Part shown: positions 1 to 8,627 of the stretch, one piece after another | Layout of the letters: every line of letters starts with the position of its first letter | How positions within the stretch are numbered: the stretch's first letter is position 1 | Assembly (NCBI GenBank): GCA_032622095.1 | Contig: CP136065.1 | Span: 118,647,195 to 118,711,194, forward strand | Reading direction: 5' to 3' | Length of the DNA stretch: 64,000 nucleotides | Source: Siphonodentalium dalli | Taxonomy: Eukaryota; Mollusca; Scaphopoda; Gadilida; Siphonodentaliidae | Notes under the pieces: model-generated | What the model was told of the DNA's origin: nothing | The model's input: the letters and a program-made list of their open reading frames with translations, nothing else | Databases searched by the model: none | Translations under genes and position numbers: made by a program

Positions 1-38
1 AATATAGTTTAGTAGGTATACACATGTGCACGAAGCCG

Positions 39-358
39 CGAGTGAAAAGTATGTTTTGCCGTGAGTGAAAAGTTTATTTTGCGGTGAGTGAAACGTTTGT
101 TTTGCCGTGAGTGAAAAGTTTATTTTGCCGTGAGTGAAAAGTTTGTTTTGCCGTGGATGAAAAGTATGTTTTGCCGTGAGTGAAAAGTTTATTTTGCCGT
201 GCATGCATGAGTGAAAAGTTTGTTTTGCCGTGGATGAAGAGTTTATTTTGCCGTGAGTGAAAAGTTTGTTTTGCCGTGAGTGAAAAGAATGTTTTGCCGT
301 GAGTGAAAAGTTTATTCTGCCGTGATTGAAAAGTTTGTTTTGCCGTGAGTAAAAAGTT
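39..358. repeat. Minisatellite, about 24-25 bp unit
   Basis: Around 13 head-to-tail copies of a unit reading roughly GCCGTGAGTGAAAAGTTTRT followed by TTT, with R alternating between A and G. Copies differ by single substitutions, and one carries an extra CATGCAT near 200. The long minus-strand reading frame across this array is a by-product of the repeat and not a gene. Confidence 0.9.
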
Positions 359-397
359 CACGGCAAAACAAACTTTTGAAAAGTTTGTTTCGCCGTG
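359..397. repeat. Near-perfect 19-bp inverted repeat ending the minisatellite
   Basis: The left arm (359-377) is an inverted copy of the minisatellite unit and the right arm (379-397) a direct one, with one mismatch (A versus G) and a single-base spacer. The array therefore ends in a hairpin formed by orientation reversal of its own unit. Confidence 0.8.
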
Positions 398-1051
398 ACA
401 CTTACGGGCCACCGTATAACACAAAATGTGACATCCAATGTTTTTCTGTGGATATTTTCCAATATTATAATATAACCAAGACATCAGGTATCATTTGCAG
501 AAGCTGTCATTTAATTTCTGTAATTATACAACAAACTGTTTTTACACGAAATAATACGACAAATCAAAATAGGGGAACGACTGTAAACAGGTAACGGAAG
601 CAACTTCGATACGAAAGGATTATTCAACAATGTCTGTCGTTGCATATCGGGGAGGGGGGTCTGCCCCCACAACAACATACATGGACAAATGTAGTAATGG
701 GGGGGGGGGGGTCGGCATTTTGCATTCGGATCTTCATTCAATGATCTCGAATGAGACTTTTTAGCCTGACAAACTTGATATCTGGCCGAGTTCTGATTTA
801 TGTCAGAATACTCTGACCAGGTTCGACCTCCGGTCCGCGAGCACGAGAGACCAGTACACGACATCTCGGCTACCGAGTGCCATGATGGTGATATGACATA
901 TACCGTATAATAATATATAATAATCAAATAGTAACATATATAATAAATGTATTGTATTTTCACTGTATTTTTATTAACTGTTTTCTGCGTTAATTACTTT
1001 CGATATGTAGGGCCACTCTTGAAGATTTTATTTCGGGAATACAATGCATAA
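398..1051. other. No gene recognised
   Basis: AT-rich unique-looking sequence with a G11 run near 700. The open frames here lack recognisable motifs, splice context or codon bias. I see no RNA gene. Confidence 0.5.
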
Positions 1052-1612
1052 TCTCATATATATTTTGAAGACCTCTGTCTGTATGTATGTTTGTTTGTTT
1101 GTTTGTTTGTCTGTCATTTATACAAATCTACGATTCTCGACCGATCGGGACGAAACTTGGTACGTGTGTGTAGTTTGACCAGGCGGTGAACGTTGTCGTA
1201 TTGGCGAGCCCGTGCGGCGCCCGCTTCGCACATGCGCAGATGATATCTCGGAAACGGGTGGAGCTATCGACTTGATATTTGGTATGTGAATGTGTCTTGC
1301 CCCGGATACGAATTTTATCGGGTCGCCGAGCCCGTGCGACGCCAGCTTCGCGCATGCGCAGACGAGATCTCGGAAACGGGTGGAGCTATCGACTTGAAAT
1401 TTGGTATGTGAATGTATCTTGCCCCGGATACGAATTTTATGGGTCGCCGAGCCCGTGCGACGCCAGCTTCGCGCATGCGCAGACCAGATCTCGGAAACGG
1501 GTGGAGCTTTCGACTTGAAATTTGGTTTTTGAATAGCCCGGACAACGGGTGGAGCTATCGACTTGAAATTTGGTTTTTGAATAGCCCGGACAACGTCGGG
1601 CTCATCGGCTAG
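1052..1612 (+). mobile_element. Helitron-like non-autonomous unit 1 of a tandem array
   Basis: It begins TCTCATATATATTTTG after an A and ends with a small hairpin (AGCCCGGAC, then AAC, then GTCGGGCT), CATCGG and CTAG. The TC start, 3' hairpin and CTRR end are the known signature of Helitrons. Inside are about four monomers of roughly 121 bp containing CGCGCATGCGCAGACGAGAT, plus a GTTT/GTCT simple repeat near the 5' end. The layout resembles Helitron-related elements with central tandem repeats described from bivalves. No helicase or Rep protein is encoded. Confidence 0.65.
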
Positions 1613-2131
1613 TCTCATATATATTTTGAAGACCTCTGTCTGTATGTATGTTTGTTTGTCTGTCTGTCATTAATACAAATCTACGATTCTTGACCGATCG
1701 GGACGAAACTTGGTACGTGAGTGTAGTTTGACCAGGCGGTCGTCGTTGTCGTATTGGCGAGCCCGTGCGGCGCCCGCTTCGCGCATGCGCAGACGAGATC
1801 TCGGAAACGGGTGGAGCTATCGACTTGAAATTTGCTATGTGAATGAATCTTGCCCCGGATGCGAATTTTATCGGGTCGCCGAGCCCGTGCGACACCAGCT
1901 TCGCGCATGCGCAGACGAGATCTCGGAAACGGGTGGAGCTATCGACTTGAAATTTGGTATGTGAATGTATCTTGCCCCGGATACGAATTTTATCGGGTCG
2001 CCGAGCCCGTGCGACGCCAGCTTCGCGCATGCGCAGACCAGATCTCGGAAACGGGTAGAGCGATCGACTTGAAATTTGATTTTTGAATACCCCGGATGAA
2101 TAGCCCGGACAACGTCGGGCTCATCGGCTAG
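1613..2131 (+). mobile_element. Helitron-like non-autonomous unit 2 of a tandem array
   Basis: Same family and orientation as the unit before it; TC start and hairpin plus CTAG end. It starts exactly one base after the previous CTAG, with no intervening host DNA. It holds one fewer ~35-bp piece at its 3' end than its neighbours. Confidence 0.65.
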
Positions 2132-2693
2132 TCTCATATATATTTTGAAGACCTCTGTCTGTATGTTTGTCTGTCTGTATGTTTGTCATTAATACAAATC
2201 TACGATTCTCGACCGATCGGGACGAAACTTGGTGCGTGTGTGTAGTTTAACCAGGCGGTGGACGTTGTCGTGTTGGCGAGCCCGTGCGGCGCCCGCTTCG
2301 CGCATGCGCAGACGAGATCTCGGAAACGGGTGGAGCTATCGACTTGAAATTTGCTATGTGAATGTATCTTGCCCCGGATACGAATGTTATCGGGTCGCCG
2401 AGCCCGTGCGACGCCAGCTTCGCGCATGCGCAGACCAGATCTCGGAAACGGGTGGAGCTATCGACTTGAAATTTGGTATGTGAATGTATCTTGCCCCGGA
2501 TACGAATGTTATCGGGTCGCCGAGCCCGTGCGACGCCAGCTTCACGCATGCGCAGACCAGATCTCGGAAACGGGTAGAGCTATCGACTTGAAATTTGGTT
2601 TTTGAATAGCCCGGACAACGTCGGGCTGGGTAGAGCTATCGACTTGAAATTTGGTTTTTGAATAGCCCGGACAACGTCGGGCTCATCGGCTAG
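2132..2693 (+). mobile_element. Helitron-like non-autonomous unit 3 of a tandem array
   Basis: Third head-to-tail unit. Its 3' end repeats the hairpin segment (near 2616 and again near 2665), a terminal duplication also present in unit 1. It ends CTAG at 2690-2693 and is followed at once by another TC start. Confidence 0.65.
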
Positions 2694-2774
2694 TCTATTA
2701 TATATTTTGGAAGATCTGTCTGTGTGTATGTGTGTGTGTGTCTGTCTGTTTCCAATGGACTCGAAAACGGCCGA
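2694..2774 (+). mobile_element. 5' end of a different Helitron-like subfamily (truncated)
   Basis: Begins TCTATTATATATTTTGG with a GTGT/GTCT simple repeat and GACTCGAAAACGGCC. The same sequence forms the 5' end of the element at 60381-61132 in the other orientation. It breaks off where the next transposon fragment begins. Confidence 0.55.
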
Positions 2775-2879
2775 GCTTAAGTGTAATTATTCGCGCTTAA
2801 GCGCATTTAATTGCGCTTACGCGCTATTGATTGCGCTTAAGGGTAATTAATTATTAAATGTGAATTTGGCCTCCCATAT
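2775..2879. mobile_element. Right-end fragment of the TATGGGAGG inverted-repeat transposon family
   Basis: Carries the subterminal GCGCTTAAGCGCAATTA-type palindromes and ends GAATTTGGCCTCCCATA. This matches the right ends of the full copies at 34160-36902 and 37524-38747. The left end is absent. Confidence 0.7.
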
Positions 2880-3029
2880 TCTGGTGCGATGAAACCTTCA
2901 GTGATAAGCCGTAGGCCTATAGTTGTAATAATTTGAAGGATTAGTTATTTTAACGTAATGCAGTATAGTGTTGCATTCGTGAAACCAATATATTTTATAA
3001 TATGACCACACGTAAACGTAGCCCGTTTG

Positions 3030-3585
3030 TTACTGTTCAAACCCTGCTTGCTGTCGGTTAATATATGCTGTATCAATAGCAAGGTCAACTTTGTCATCTG
3101 CATCAGCGAGTTTAAGTACATCTCTAATGAAGGCTTGGTTCCCAGTCAGTGATACATTGTTCTCTTTTATTACTATGTCAGCCAATTCATTGAGCCTATA
3201 GTGTGCAGCAAAGACTGAGATGGTGGCTGTATATTGAGGCATGATAATATAATGTGTATATCGGACGGACCAGTTTTTGTTTTTAACATTGCAAGACACA
3301 TTCGGTCATTCAAGCTACCTTTGGCAGGTCCACGTTTCCTATTTATGGCTCTTACTTGCGAGGAAAGGGCGCGAACAGATCCTACGAAATCACAAAATCT
3401 ACATTTGAGCGCAGCAGAAATACATAAACCCTGGCGCCTAGTAACTATCATCTTTGGACTCAGATCGATTATCACAGGCACTTCCATGTTCCATATAGAA
3501 TGTTCCATAAAGCTCATCCAGTATTTGAACATTAGCTATAATATTTTCTCCTTCAGAATAAGGTGTTGAATCTGTGTCAGTTGTC
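3030..3585 (-). pseudogene. Degraded Mutator-like (MULE-type) transposase fragment
   Basis: Two overlapping minus-strand frames (3532-3173 and 3299-3030) together read like part of a DDE transposase of the Mutator-like group common in marine invertebrates. Visible parts are a CRFC knuckle near residue 43, a GSLNDRM segment, NIQPPSQS, and further on DLAIDTAYINR, which resembles the first catalytic Asp region. A frameshift separates the two frames near 3190 and an in-frame stop ends the second at 3030; an upstream frame break near 3480 is also likely. The LTR array starts 49 bp upstream in gene direction. The assignment rests on recalled family patterns; a database search could overturn it. It is certainly not intact. 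Confidence 0.45.
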
Positions 3586-3633
3586 TCCTTCTCTCTTGGT
3601 TTCAATTTTGAAGGAACAACTTACTCTGGCTTT

Positions 3634-4346
3634 TGTACCAAGACAACCCCTGGGACATAACTTTCAATCCGGGAAAACAGACAATTTCTAGTTCGCGGGG
3701 GCCGCTCGATTACCACACATATCAGCGCCTCTGTTGACTACATCAAGATTGCGAAATACTGGACACCGAAACAGATTAGTGGGCATCTATGCAGTACTCA
3801 TGCCCGATACATACATAGGAGGAGAATTGAGAAGTAAACAGAACGATTTTGGGATTGGCGAGACCAGATACTTCGCTATGAGAAGCTATTGAAACCTAAC
3901 GCAGCGCGATGGGCAGGGAAAAGAGTCTAAAGAGCACACAGGAAAAACTACCCCGCTTGGTTAACCTAGGAACGCCCCAATTGACGCACCATCAAATGCG
4001 AACCGAGCCGGAATAATACCTTTCCTGTATTTAGACGCGGACGAATCGAGACCCGACACCCAGTTCTAACCAGCTACAAGATGTGACCAACGACTCTCGT
4101 CGCGCTAAGAAGACAGCTAGGATCTCCAGCCGGGAACATGGATAGGAATACAAGGTAAACATTACAATCCTGTATTTCTAACAACGCTACCCCGATGTGC
4201 CGACGAAGAAGCGAAGCAGACGACAGGAAGATGAACTCAACCGGAACTCAACCGAGCAGAAGAAGAGCAGACGACAGGAAGACAAACTCAACAGGAACTC
4301 AACCGAGCAGAAGACAAGCAGACACGCCCAACATACGAGGACACTA
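3634..4346 (+). mobile_element. LTR1, 3'-truncated long terminal repeat
   Basis: Starts TGTACCAAGACAACCCC, identical to LTR2 and LTR3, and follows LTR3 closely until GGACACTAG at 4346, where it jumps directly into the env 3' region. The last ~95 bp of the LTR are missing. The joint shares TAG with both parents, so the deletion has 3-bp microhomology. Divergence from LTR3 is low by eye, so the array is fairly young. Confidence 0.8.
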
Positions 4347-4946
4347 GCACCGCCCTTAGGGTTATTGCGTTTAAATGCATCATGTACCGCGTCAAACACC
4401 CGCATGAAACTCTCGGCCTATTTCCACGAAGAGTCGCGCGCGCCGACAGATTCAAGTTAGCTTACGTACCGATTGCCGCATTTAGCCGATAGTAGTCATA
4501 TCTTGTGGAAGCCCTTCCACGACACATTTCCGAATCAGACCCGCATCAAACTCCCACCCAAATTAAAAGTTGTTGAAAAGATTCGCATGCCCGACTTAGT
4601 GCATGAACTAGTCAATGTCACCCCCTCGTATGAATCGGACGCATGGCCATGGTGGTATTATGCCCTAGTAATAACTGAAGTAGCAATTTTAATTATCTGG
4701 ACCCGCCGATTTTGGTGGAAATTTGTTAAACGACACTTGCCAAGGTTAGCCATTATGCATAATAAGCAGTTAGACCAGCGACCTGGGGAGAGATCCCGAT
4801 GGCCGTGTTCAAATGACCCATCGACGAAACAGTGGAGACGGATGCACCAAAACCGTCTGCGCCATTTCGGGACAACACTCAGGAGCGCCTATATATCCAA
4901 TTATAGCCGTCAGAGGCTAACCACATCTGTGGCGGATTTGGATTAG
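4347..4946 (+). pseudogene. Second copy of the env 3' end (membrane-anchor part)
   Basis: Nearly identical to 10087-10678. It encodes the C-terminal env segment: an in-frame TAG at 4458-4460, then a hydrophobic stretch near 4650-4705 (two Trp-rich ends around ALVITEVAILII) and a basic cytoplasmic tail. It differs from the other copy by a few substitutions and a 6-base insertion near 4897. It lacks everything upstream of the last part of the ectodomain because of the deletion that fused it to LTR1, so it is a fragment. Confidence 0.75.
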
Positions 4947-5225
4947 TATCACTTATATATATTATGTTTTGTATTTATGTATTCCACATTTTATTCGTAC
5001 CAATTGTCGCGTTGTCCTTAGCATCAATCGCATGTATGTAGACATTGTGCATTCCTCTCATCGTATTCCGAATTTTAATCTACGAATCTCCATAATAACA
5101 TAAGTTGCATGTAGATAGGCATTGATGCAGTCCAAATATTTCAAATGTCAATCGGCGATTCGCCCCAGTAACATCGTTGGCACGTAGATGTACATTCAAA
5201 TCATTTCTCACATGCCGAATATTAA

Positions 5226-5741
5226 TCGATTGTATTATCAGCTGTTGGAGAGAGAGTAACACCCCTGACATGTAACTATGTATCTAACGTCGGAAAATTA
5301 ATCGTCTCAACCCATCTGGTAGTTGAACTGTTCGTCGCCAACGTACGGGCCACACGAGGTGGCCGATTGACCAATCGCGTTATTCACGCAGCATGCTCAC
5401 GTCGTTTTCTGTCTAATTATTATAGTTCCACCGGTCAGACTGTCGCCGGAGCCGAGGCAGAGCCCAGGCCCGATCAGGCGGAACTCGCCCCGCTTCCAGA
5501 GTACGGATTCGGACTCCTCCCCGAAGCGAGACCCCAGAACCCACCGAATTTACAAGCCTTCTTCGCCAATTGCCGGCGACGGATAGACGAGGGCATCTAC
5601 GAACCCTACGAATGCCCGGCGGACCATGCATGGGGACGGCGAGGAGGACGAAGAGGAAGCCGAGGTGGACGAGGACGCCGGCGACACCGGATGGACCGAC
5701 GCCAGGTGGACCGACGAGGGACGGTGGGACGAAGGGTTTGA
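5226..5741 (+). other. Extra open frame between env and LTR2 (copy A)
   Basis: A frame without an ATG runs through a Pro/Glu-rich part (5430-5560) into an Arg/Gly-rich tail. An overlapping frame at 5626-5823 starts with ATG and is strongly acidic (Glu/Asp/Trp-rich, ending DEDWGYL). A third frame is also open, as expected of GC-rich DNA. The same layout recurs at 10992-11550. I do not recognise a protein family. It could be an accessory gene of the element, a spliced exon, or compositional openness. Confidence 0.3.
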
Positions 5742-5941
5742 AGAAGACCACGGCCTCCCAATCGGCCGCATCCCACCCGGGCTCGTACCCCCAGCAGAGG
5801 ACGAAGACTGGGGCTACCTATAACACGATGGTATAGGCACACACTCAACCACCTGTAGCCGATAACGACCCGGAACGAAACGAAAATGACGACGCCATGT
5901 GATTTCAATCATAGCTTTAAATCGAAAAAGTGAAGAAGTAA

Positions 5942-6613
5942 TGTACCAAGACAACCCCTGGGACATAACTTTCAATCCGGGAAAACAGACAATTTCTAGT
6001 TCGCGGGGGGCGCTCGATTACCACACATATCAGCGCCTCTGTTGACTACATCAAGATTGCGAAATACTGGACAACGAAACAGATTAGTGGACACCCAGTT
6101 CTAACCAGCTACAAGATGTGACCAACGACTCTCGTCGCGCTAAGAGAAGACAGCTAGGATCTCCATCCGGGAACATGGATAGGAATACAAGGTAAACATT
6201 ACAATCCTGTATTTCTAACAACGCTACCCCGATGTGCCGACGAAGAAGCGAAGCAGACGACAGGAAGATGAACTCAACCGGAACTCAACCGAGCAGAAGA
6301 AGAGCAGACGACAGGAAGACAAACTCAACCGGAACTCAACCGAGCAGAAGACAAGCAGACACGCCCAACATACGAGGACACTAGGAGACCATAACAGTCG
6401 ACAGGAAGATGAACTCAACCGGAACTCAACCGAGCAGAAGAAGAGCAGACGACAGGAAGACAAACTCAACCGGAACTCAACCGAGCAGAAGACAAGCAGA
6501 CACGCCCAACATACGAAGACACTAGGAGATCATAACCCGTGCAGACGACAGGAAGATAAACTCAACTAGGAAGAAGCCAGACTTGAGGAATGAACATTAT
6601 TGACTTTGTTGCA
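5942..6613 (+). mobile_element. LTR2, central long terminal repeat (5' LTR of the larger element)
   Basis: Runs from TGTACCAAG to GACTTTGTTGCA with the TG...CA ends usual for LTRs. Compared with LTR3 it has lost ~270 bp between two GACA-containing sites near 6090. It has gained a tandem duplication of the GACGACAGGAAGATGAACTC segment (6240-6570). It serves as the right LTR of the short upstream element and the left LTR of the longer one. Confidence 0.85.
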
Positions 6614-6626
6614 CATATCTCTTAAC

Positions 6627-6651
6627 TGGTGCCTTCGAGCCAGGATCTGAA
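6627..6651 (+). promoter_or_regulatory. Candidate primer binding site
   Basis: TGGTGCCTTCGAGCCAGG lies 13 bases after the LTR. It is close to the complement of the 3' end of metazoan tRNA-Tyr (from memory, TGGTCCTTCGAGCCGG), differing by one extra G and one substitution. Position and leading TGG fit a reverse-transcription primer site. The tRNA identity is tentative. Confidence 0.45.
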
Positions 6652-6726
6652 CGCTAATCGCAGACACAACGTGAAACCAGAAGAGGAACAGTGTGATCAG
6701 AAACAGTGTGGGAAAATTCGCAAAAC

Positions 6727-6732
6727 GTGAGT
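6727..6732 (+). promoter_or_regulatory. Leader 5' splice donor
   Basis: AAC followed by GTGAGT is a strong donor sequence between the primer site and the gag start at 6752. This is where retroviruses place their major donor. It pairs naturally with the acceptor at 8625-8626. Confidence 0.5.
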
Positions 6733-6751
6733 CTAACTGTTTATATGCATA

Positions 6752-7066
6752 ATGGCTTCAATCGAATGTTGGACATGTCGAGGTAATCATTTTGCCCGTG
6801 GCTGCACATTTAAGACCGAAAATCAAAGGCACATAGCTTGCTGGGTTTGTGAAGGAAATCATTTGGCTAGGAATTGCCCCTCTAAATCTGGAAACCCAAA
6901 GCGAAGGCAATGGAATGCGCCAATAGCACCATATATAGCAAACCTCCGGAACCAACCCAATCGGTCACGTGGCCCATCCCATAATACACCGCATCACAGC
7001 CGGAAATATCCGACATTACACGAACCACCACGGCTAATGACCCCGCCCACATACGCAAAAAACTAG
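6752..7066 (+). CDS. gag: Gag remnant: nucleocapsid with two zinc knuckles
   Basis: A 104-residue open frame from ATG. Two zinc knuckles follow the start almost immediately: CWTCRGNHFARGC (residues 6-18) and CWVCEGNHLARNC (30-42). Both have C-x2-C-x3-H-x4-C spacing, one residue shorter than the commonest form. The rest is basic and Pro/Asn/His-rich, as in nucleocapsid proteins. No matrix or capsid domain precedes it, and only 138 bases separate it from LTR2, so the 5' part of gag seems deleted unless this lineage encodes capsid elsewhere. It ends at TAG (7064-7066), directly after a slippery heptamer; protease lies in the -1 frame. Confidence 0.7.
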   Translation: MASIECWTCRGNHFARGCTFKTENQRHIACWVCEGNHLARNCPSKSGNPKRRQWNAPIAPYIANLRNQPNRSRGPSHNTPHHSRKYPTLHEPPRLMTPPTYAKN

Positions 7067-7098
7067 GGAATCCTCTCATTGAGGCCACATATGAGAGG
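7057..7098 (+). promoter_or_regulatory. -1 ribosomal frameshift signal at the gag-pro junction
   Basis: The heptamer A AAA AAC (7057-7063) sits in the correct gag phase and touches the gag stop. After an 8-base spacer, CCTCTCAT (7072-7079) can pair perfectly with ATGAGAGG (7091-7098) around an 11-base loop. Protease is in the -1 frame and stays open through the site. Slippery site, spacer and hairpin match the known retroviral arrangement. Function is inferred. Confidence 0.7.
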
Positions 7099-7566
7099 AA
7101 GTTTAGTATCAATATTGTGGGGAACCCCAGCTCGTGTTTAGTTAGAATAGGTAAAGATAAATATCGCTCGTTAGTGGATAGTGGCGCGGAAGTGTCACTG
7201 ATTCACAAACGCGTCTATGACGCATTACAGTTTCGACCAAAACTAACTAGGGAACACATTAACCTTAGCTCCGTGAATGGGAAATCACTGGGCGTACTTG
7301 GTAGCGTTGAACTGACTTTCGGAATGGCGAAAATAAAATTAACTCATAAATTTTATGTAGTGAATGATATGACCCGGAATGTGATCTTGGGAAGAGATTG
7401 GTTGACCTCTCGGGGGGTCAGACTGTATTATGATCTGGGATGCCTCAAGGTCAGTGACGTGTATGTCCCCTTGGAAGCAGATGCGCATATCGCTTCCCTT
7501 CTGAGATTAACCAGCAAAGTTAGTTTAAAGCCCCGAACATCGACTTTATGTATAAAAAAAACTTAG
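7063..7566 (+). CDS. pro: Retroviral-type aspartic protease
   Basis: This frame is entered from gag by a -1 shift; no ATG is needed. The active-site motif LVDSGAEVSLI (around 7171-7203) gives the catalytic Asp of a dimeric pepsin-like protease. The second hallmark NVILGRDWL follows about 65 residues later, the usual distance. Protease would cleave the Gag and Pol polyproteins. The frame continues into a linker (LKPRTSTLC) and stops at TAG 7564-7566, just after an A8 run. The domain looks intact, although the downstream enzyme domains are gone. Ty3/Gypsy-like affinity is inferred from motif order and the env type. Confidence 0.75.
   Translation, partial: LGNPLIEATYERKFSINIVGNPSSCLVRIGKDKYRSLVDSGAEVSLIHKRVYDALQFRPKLTREHINLSSVNGKSLGVLGSVELTFGMAKIKLTHKFYVVNDMTRNVILGRDWLTSRGVRLYYDLGCLKVSDVYVPLEADAHIASLLRLTSKVSLKPRTSTLCIKKT
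7554..7561 (+). promoter_or_regulatory. A8 run, possible second -1 frameshift site (pro-pol)
   Basis: In the protease phase the run reads A AAA AAA and is followed by ACT TAG. The frame one base back (7560 onward) stays open for 400 bases and reads as the protease-to-RT linker. It could be a programmed site or a homopolymer length mutation. I see no strong downstream hairpin. Confidence 0.4.
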
Positions 7567-8582
7567 CTTCTCTTCACAAGTCGACATTAATAGAGGTTGC
7601 CCAAATCAAGAAAGGTTACCTAGCATCAAAACCCGGTTTGGAGATAAGGAATTCGATTTCGGAACTCGGTAAAAGACATCAAGTCCCATTGCTACTTGTG
7701 AACAACACTAATAAAACCGTTTATCTACGGCGCGGCAGTGTAGTTGGAAAATCAGTCACGTATGGACGAAGACGCAATCGTGCTGGGAAAGGTTATTGTC
7801 AAATAACATTACAGCAACAGCCTAAATCATTTATGATGGTACACAAACACGTGAAACAGGCGAAACGCCAACAAGCAGCGAAATTTAACAAAAAGGCCAC
7901 AGACACCAAATTCGAGATTGGCGAGGCCGTCTATGTTAAGAATCACTTACGAAAAAGCTAACTTGAAAGTAAATGGAAACCCTACTTCCGCATTACCAAG
8001 CGAATAACGCCCGTTACTTTCGAGTTAAGGAATCAATTAACTGGGAAAGTCACACAATCCCATGCTGAACATATGCGCAAGGCCAACCTGGAATGGGAAA
8101 TCCCCAAAGCTGACAACAACAAGCGTGCTCAAACGTATGTTGTTCCCCCTGAAGACGAAGATAGCGACGTTCCTGCCCCTAACCCTGTGAGTGGGTCTTC
8201 TGGCGATGAGACAGAACCATTGCCAGATGATGTAATCGCTCGATATCGGAGACAATGTTCGGACTCCGATGATGAAGATGTCCCTTTAAGCGAGCTTAAA
8301 ATGCGCTTACAGCGTGGAAAAGCGCGACTCGCACGCTCAGAGCCGTTACAAAACCCTGACTCGTCCACGGACGAGAGATCGGAGCCGAGTGCCAAGACAC
8401 GACGCGCTCCCGCGCCTCGTCGACACAGGCGCAAAATAACAAAGATCCTTTCGAGTAACGACAGCCCGGAGGATGAATTGATGGAAGTGGCCGCCATTAA
8501 GTCAACCCCTCCCGCGCTTAGTGACGTAAGAACCAAGCAATCAGTTAAAAACCTGTTGTACTCAATGGCAGCAGTGATGTAA
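7560..8582 (+). pseudogene. pol: Pol remnant: linker fused to integrase C-terminus
   Basis: The first part (7560 to about 7780) resembles the linker before reverse transcriptase, with NNTNKTVYLRRGSVVG. Near 7790-7830 the text switches to the integrase C-terminal region, with AKRQQAAKFNKKA and FEIGEAVYVKNH, so RT, RNase H and the catalytic integrase core are missing in one internal deletion of probably over 2 kb. An in-frame TAA at 7959-7961 interrupts it. The same frame then resumes with a segment typical of the end of integrase (SHAEHMRKAN) and an Asp/Ser-rich tail, ending at 8580-8582. It cannot encode a working polymerase. Confidence 0.65.
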
Positions 8583-8610
8583 ATAATAATAATATGCTCA
8601 AACCATTGAC

Positions 8611-8626
8611 CTTGCTTTCATTACAG
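8611..8626 (+). promoter_or_regulatory. env 3' splice acceptor
   Basis: CTTGCTTTCATTACAG is pyrimidine-rich and ends in AG one base before the env ATG at 8628. Joined to the donor at 6727 it would give a subgenomic env mRNA, as in retroviruses and errantiviruses. Confidence 0.5.
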
Positions 8627-8627
8627 A

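Noticed and set aside
74-484. 136-codon minus-strand frame
   Set aside because: It runs through the minisatellite; its repeated peptide follows from the DNA repeat.
1118-2605. Many overlapping frames on both strands
   Set aside because: All are frames of the ~121-bp Helitron monomers, open in several phases, with no constraint visible.
4197-4460. Lys/Arg/Gln-rich frame in LTR1, also at 6234-6569
   Set aside because: It comes from the direct repeats in the LTR and crosses a deletion joint; not a gene.
5413-5908. Long Pro/Arg/Ser-rich minus-strand frames (and copies at 11140-11569)
   Set aside because: Antisense shadows of GC-rich sequence that is open in nearly every frame.
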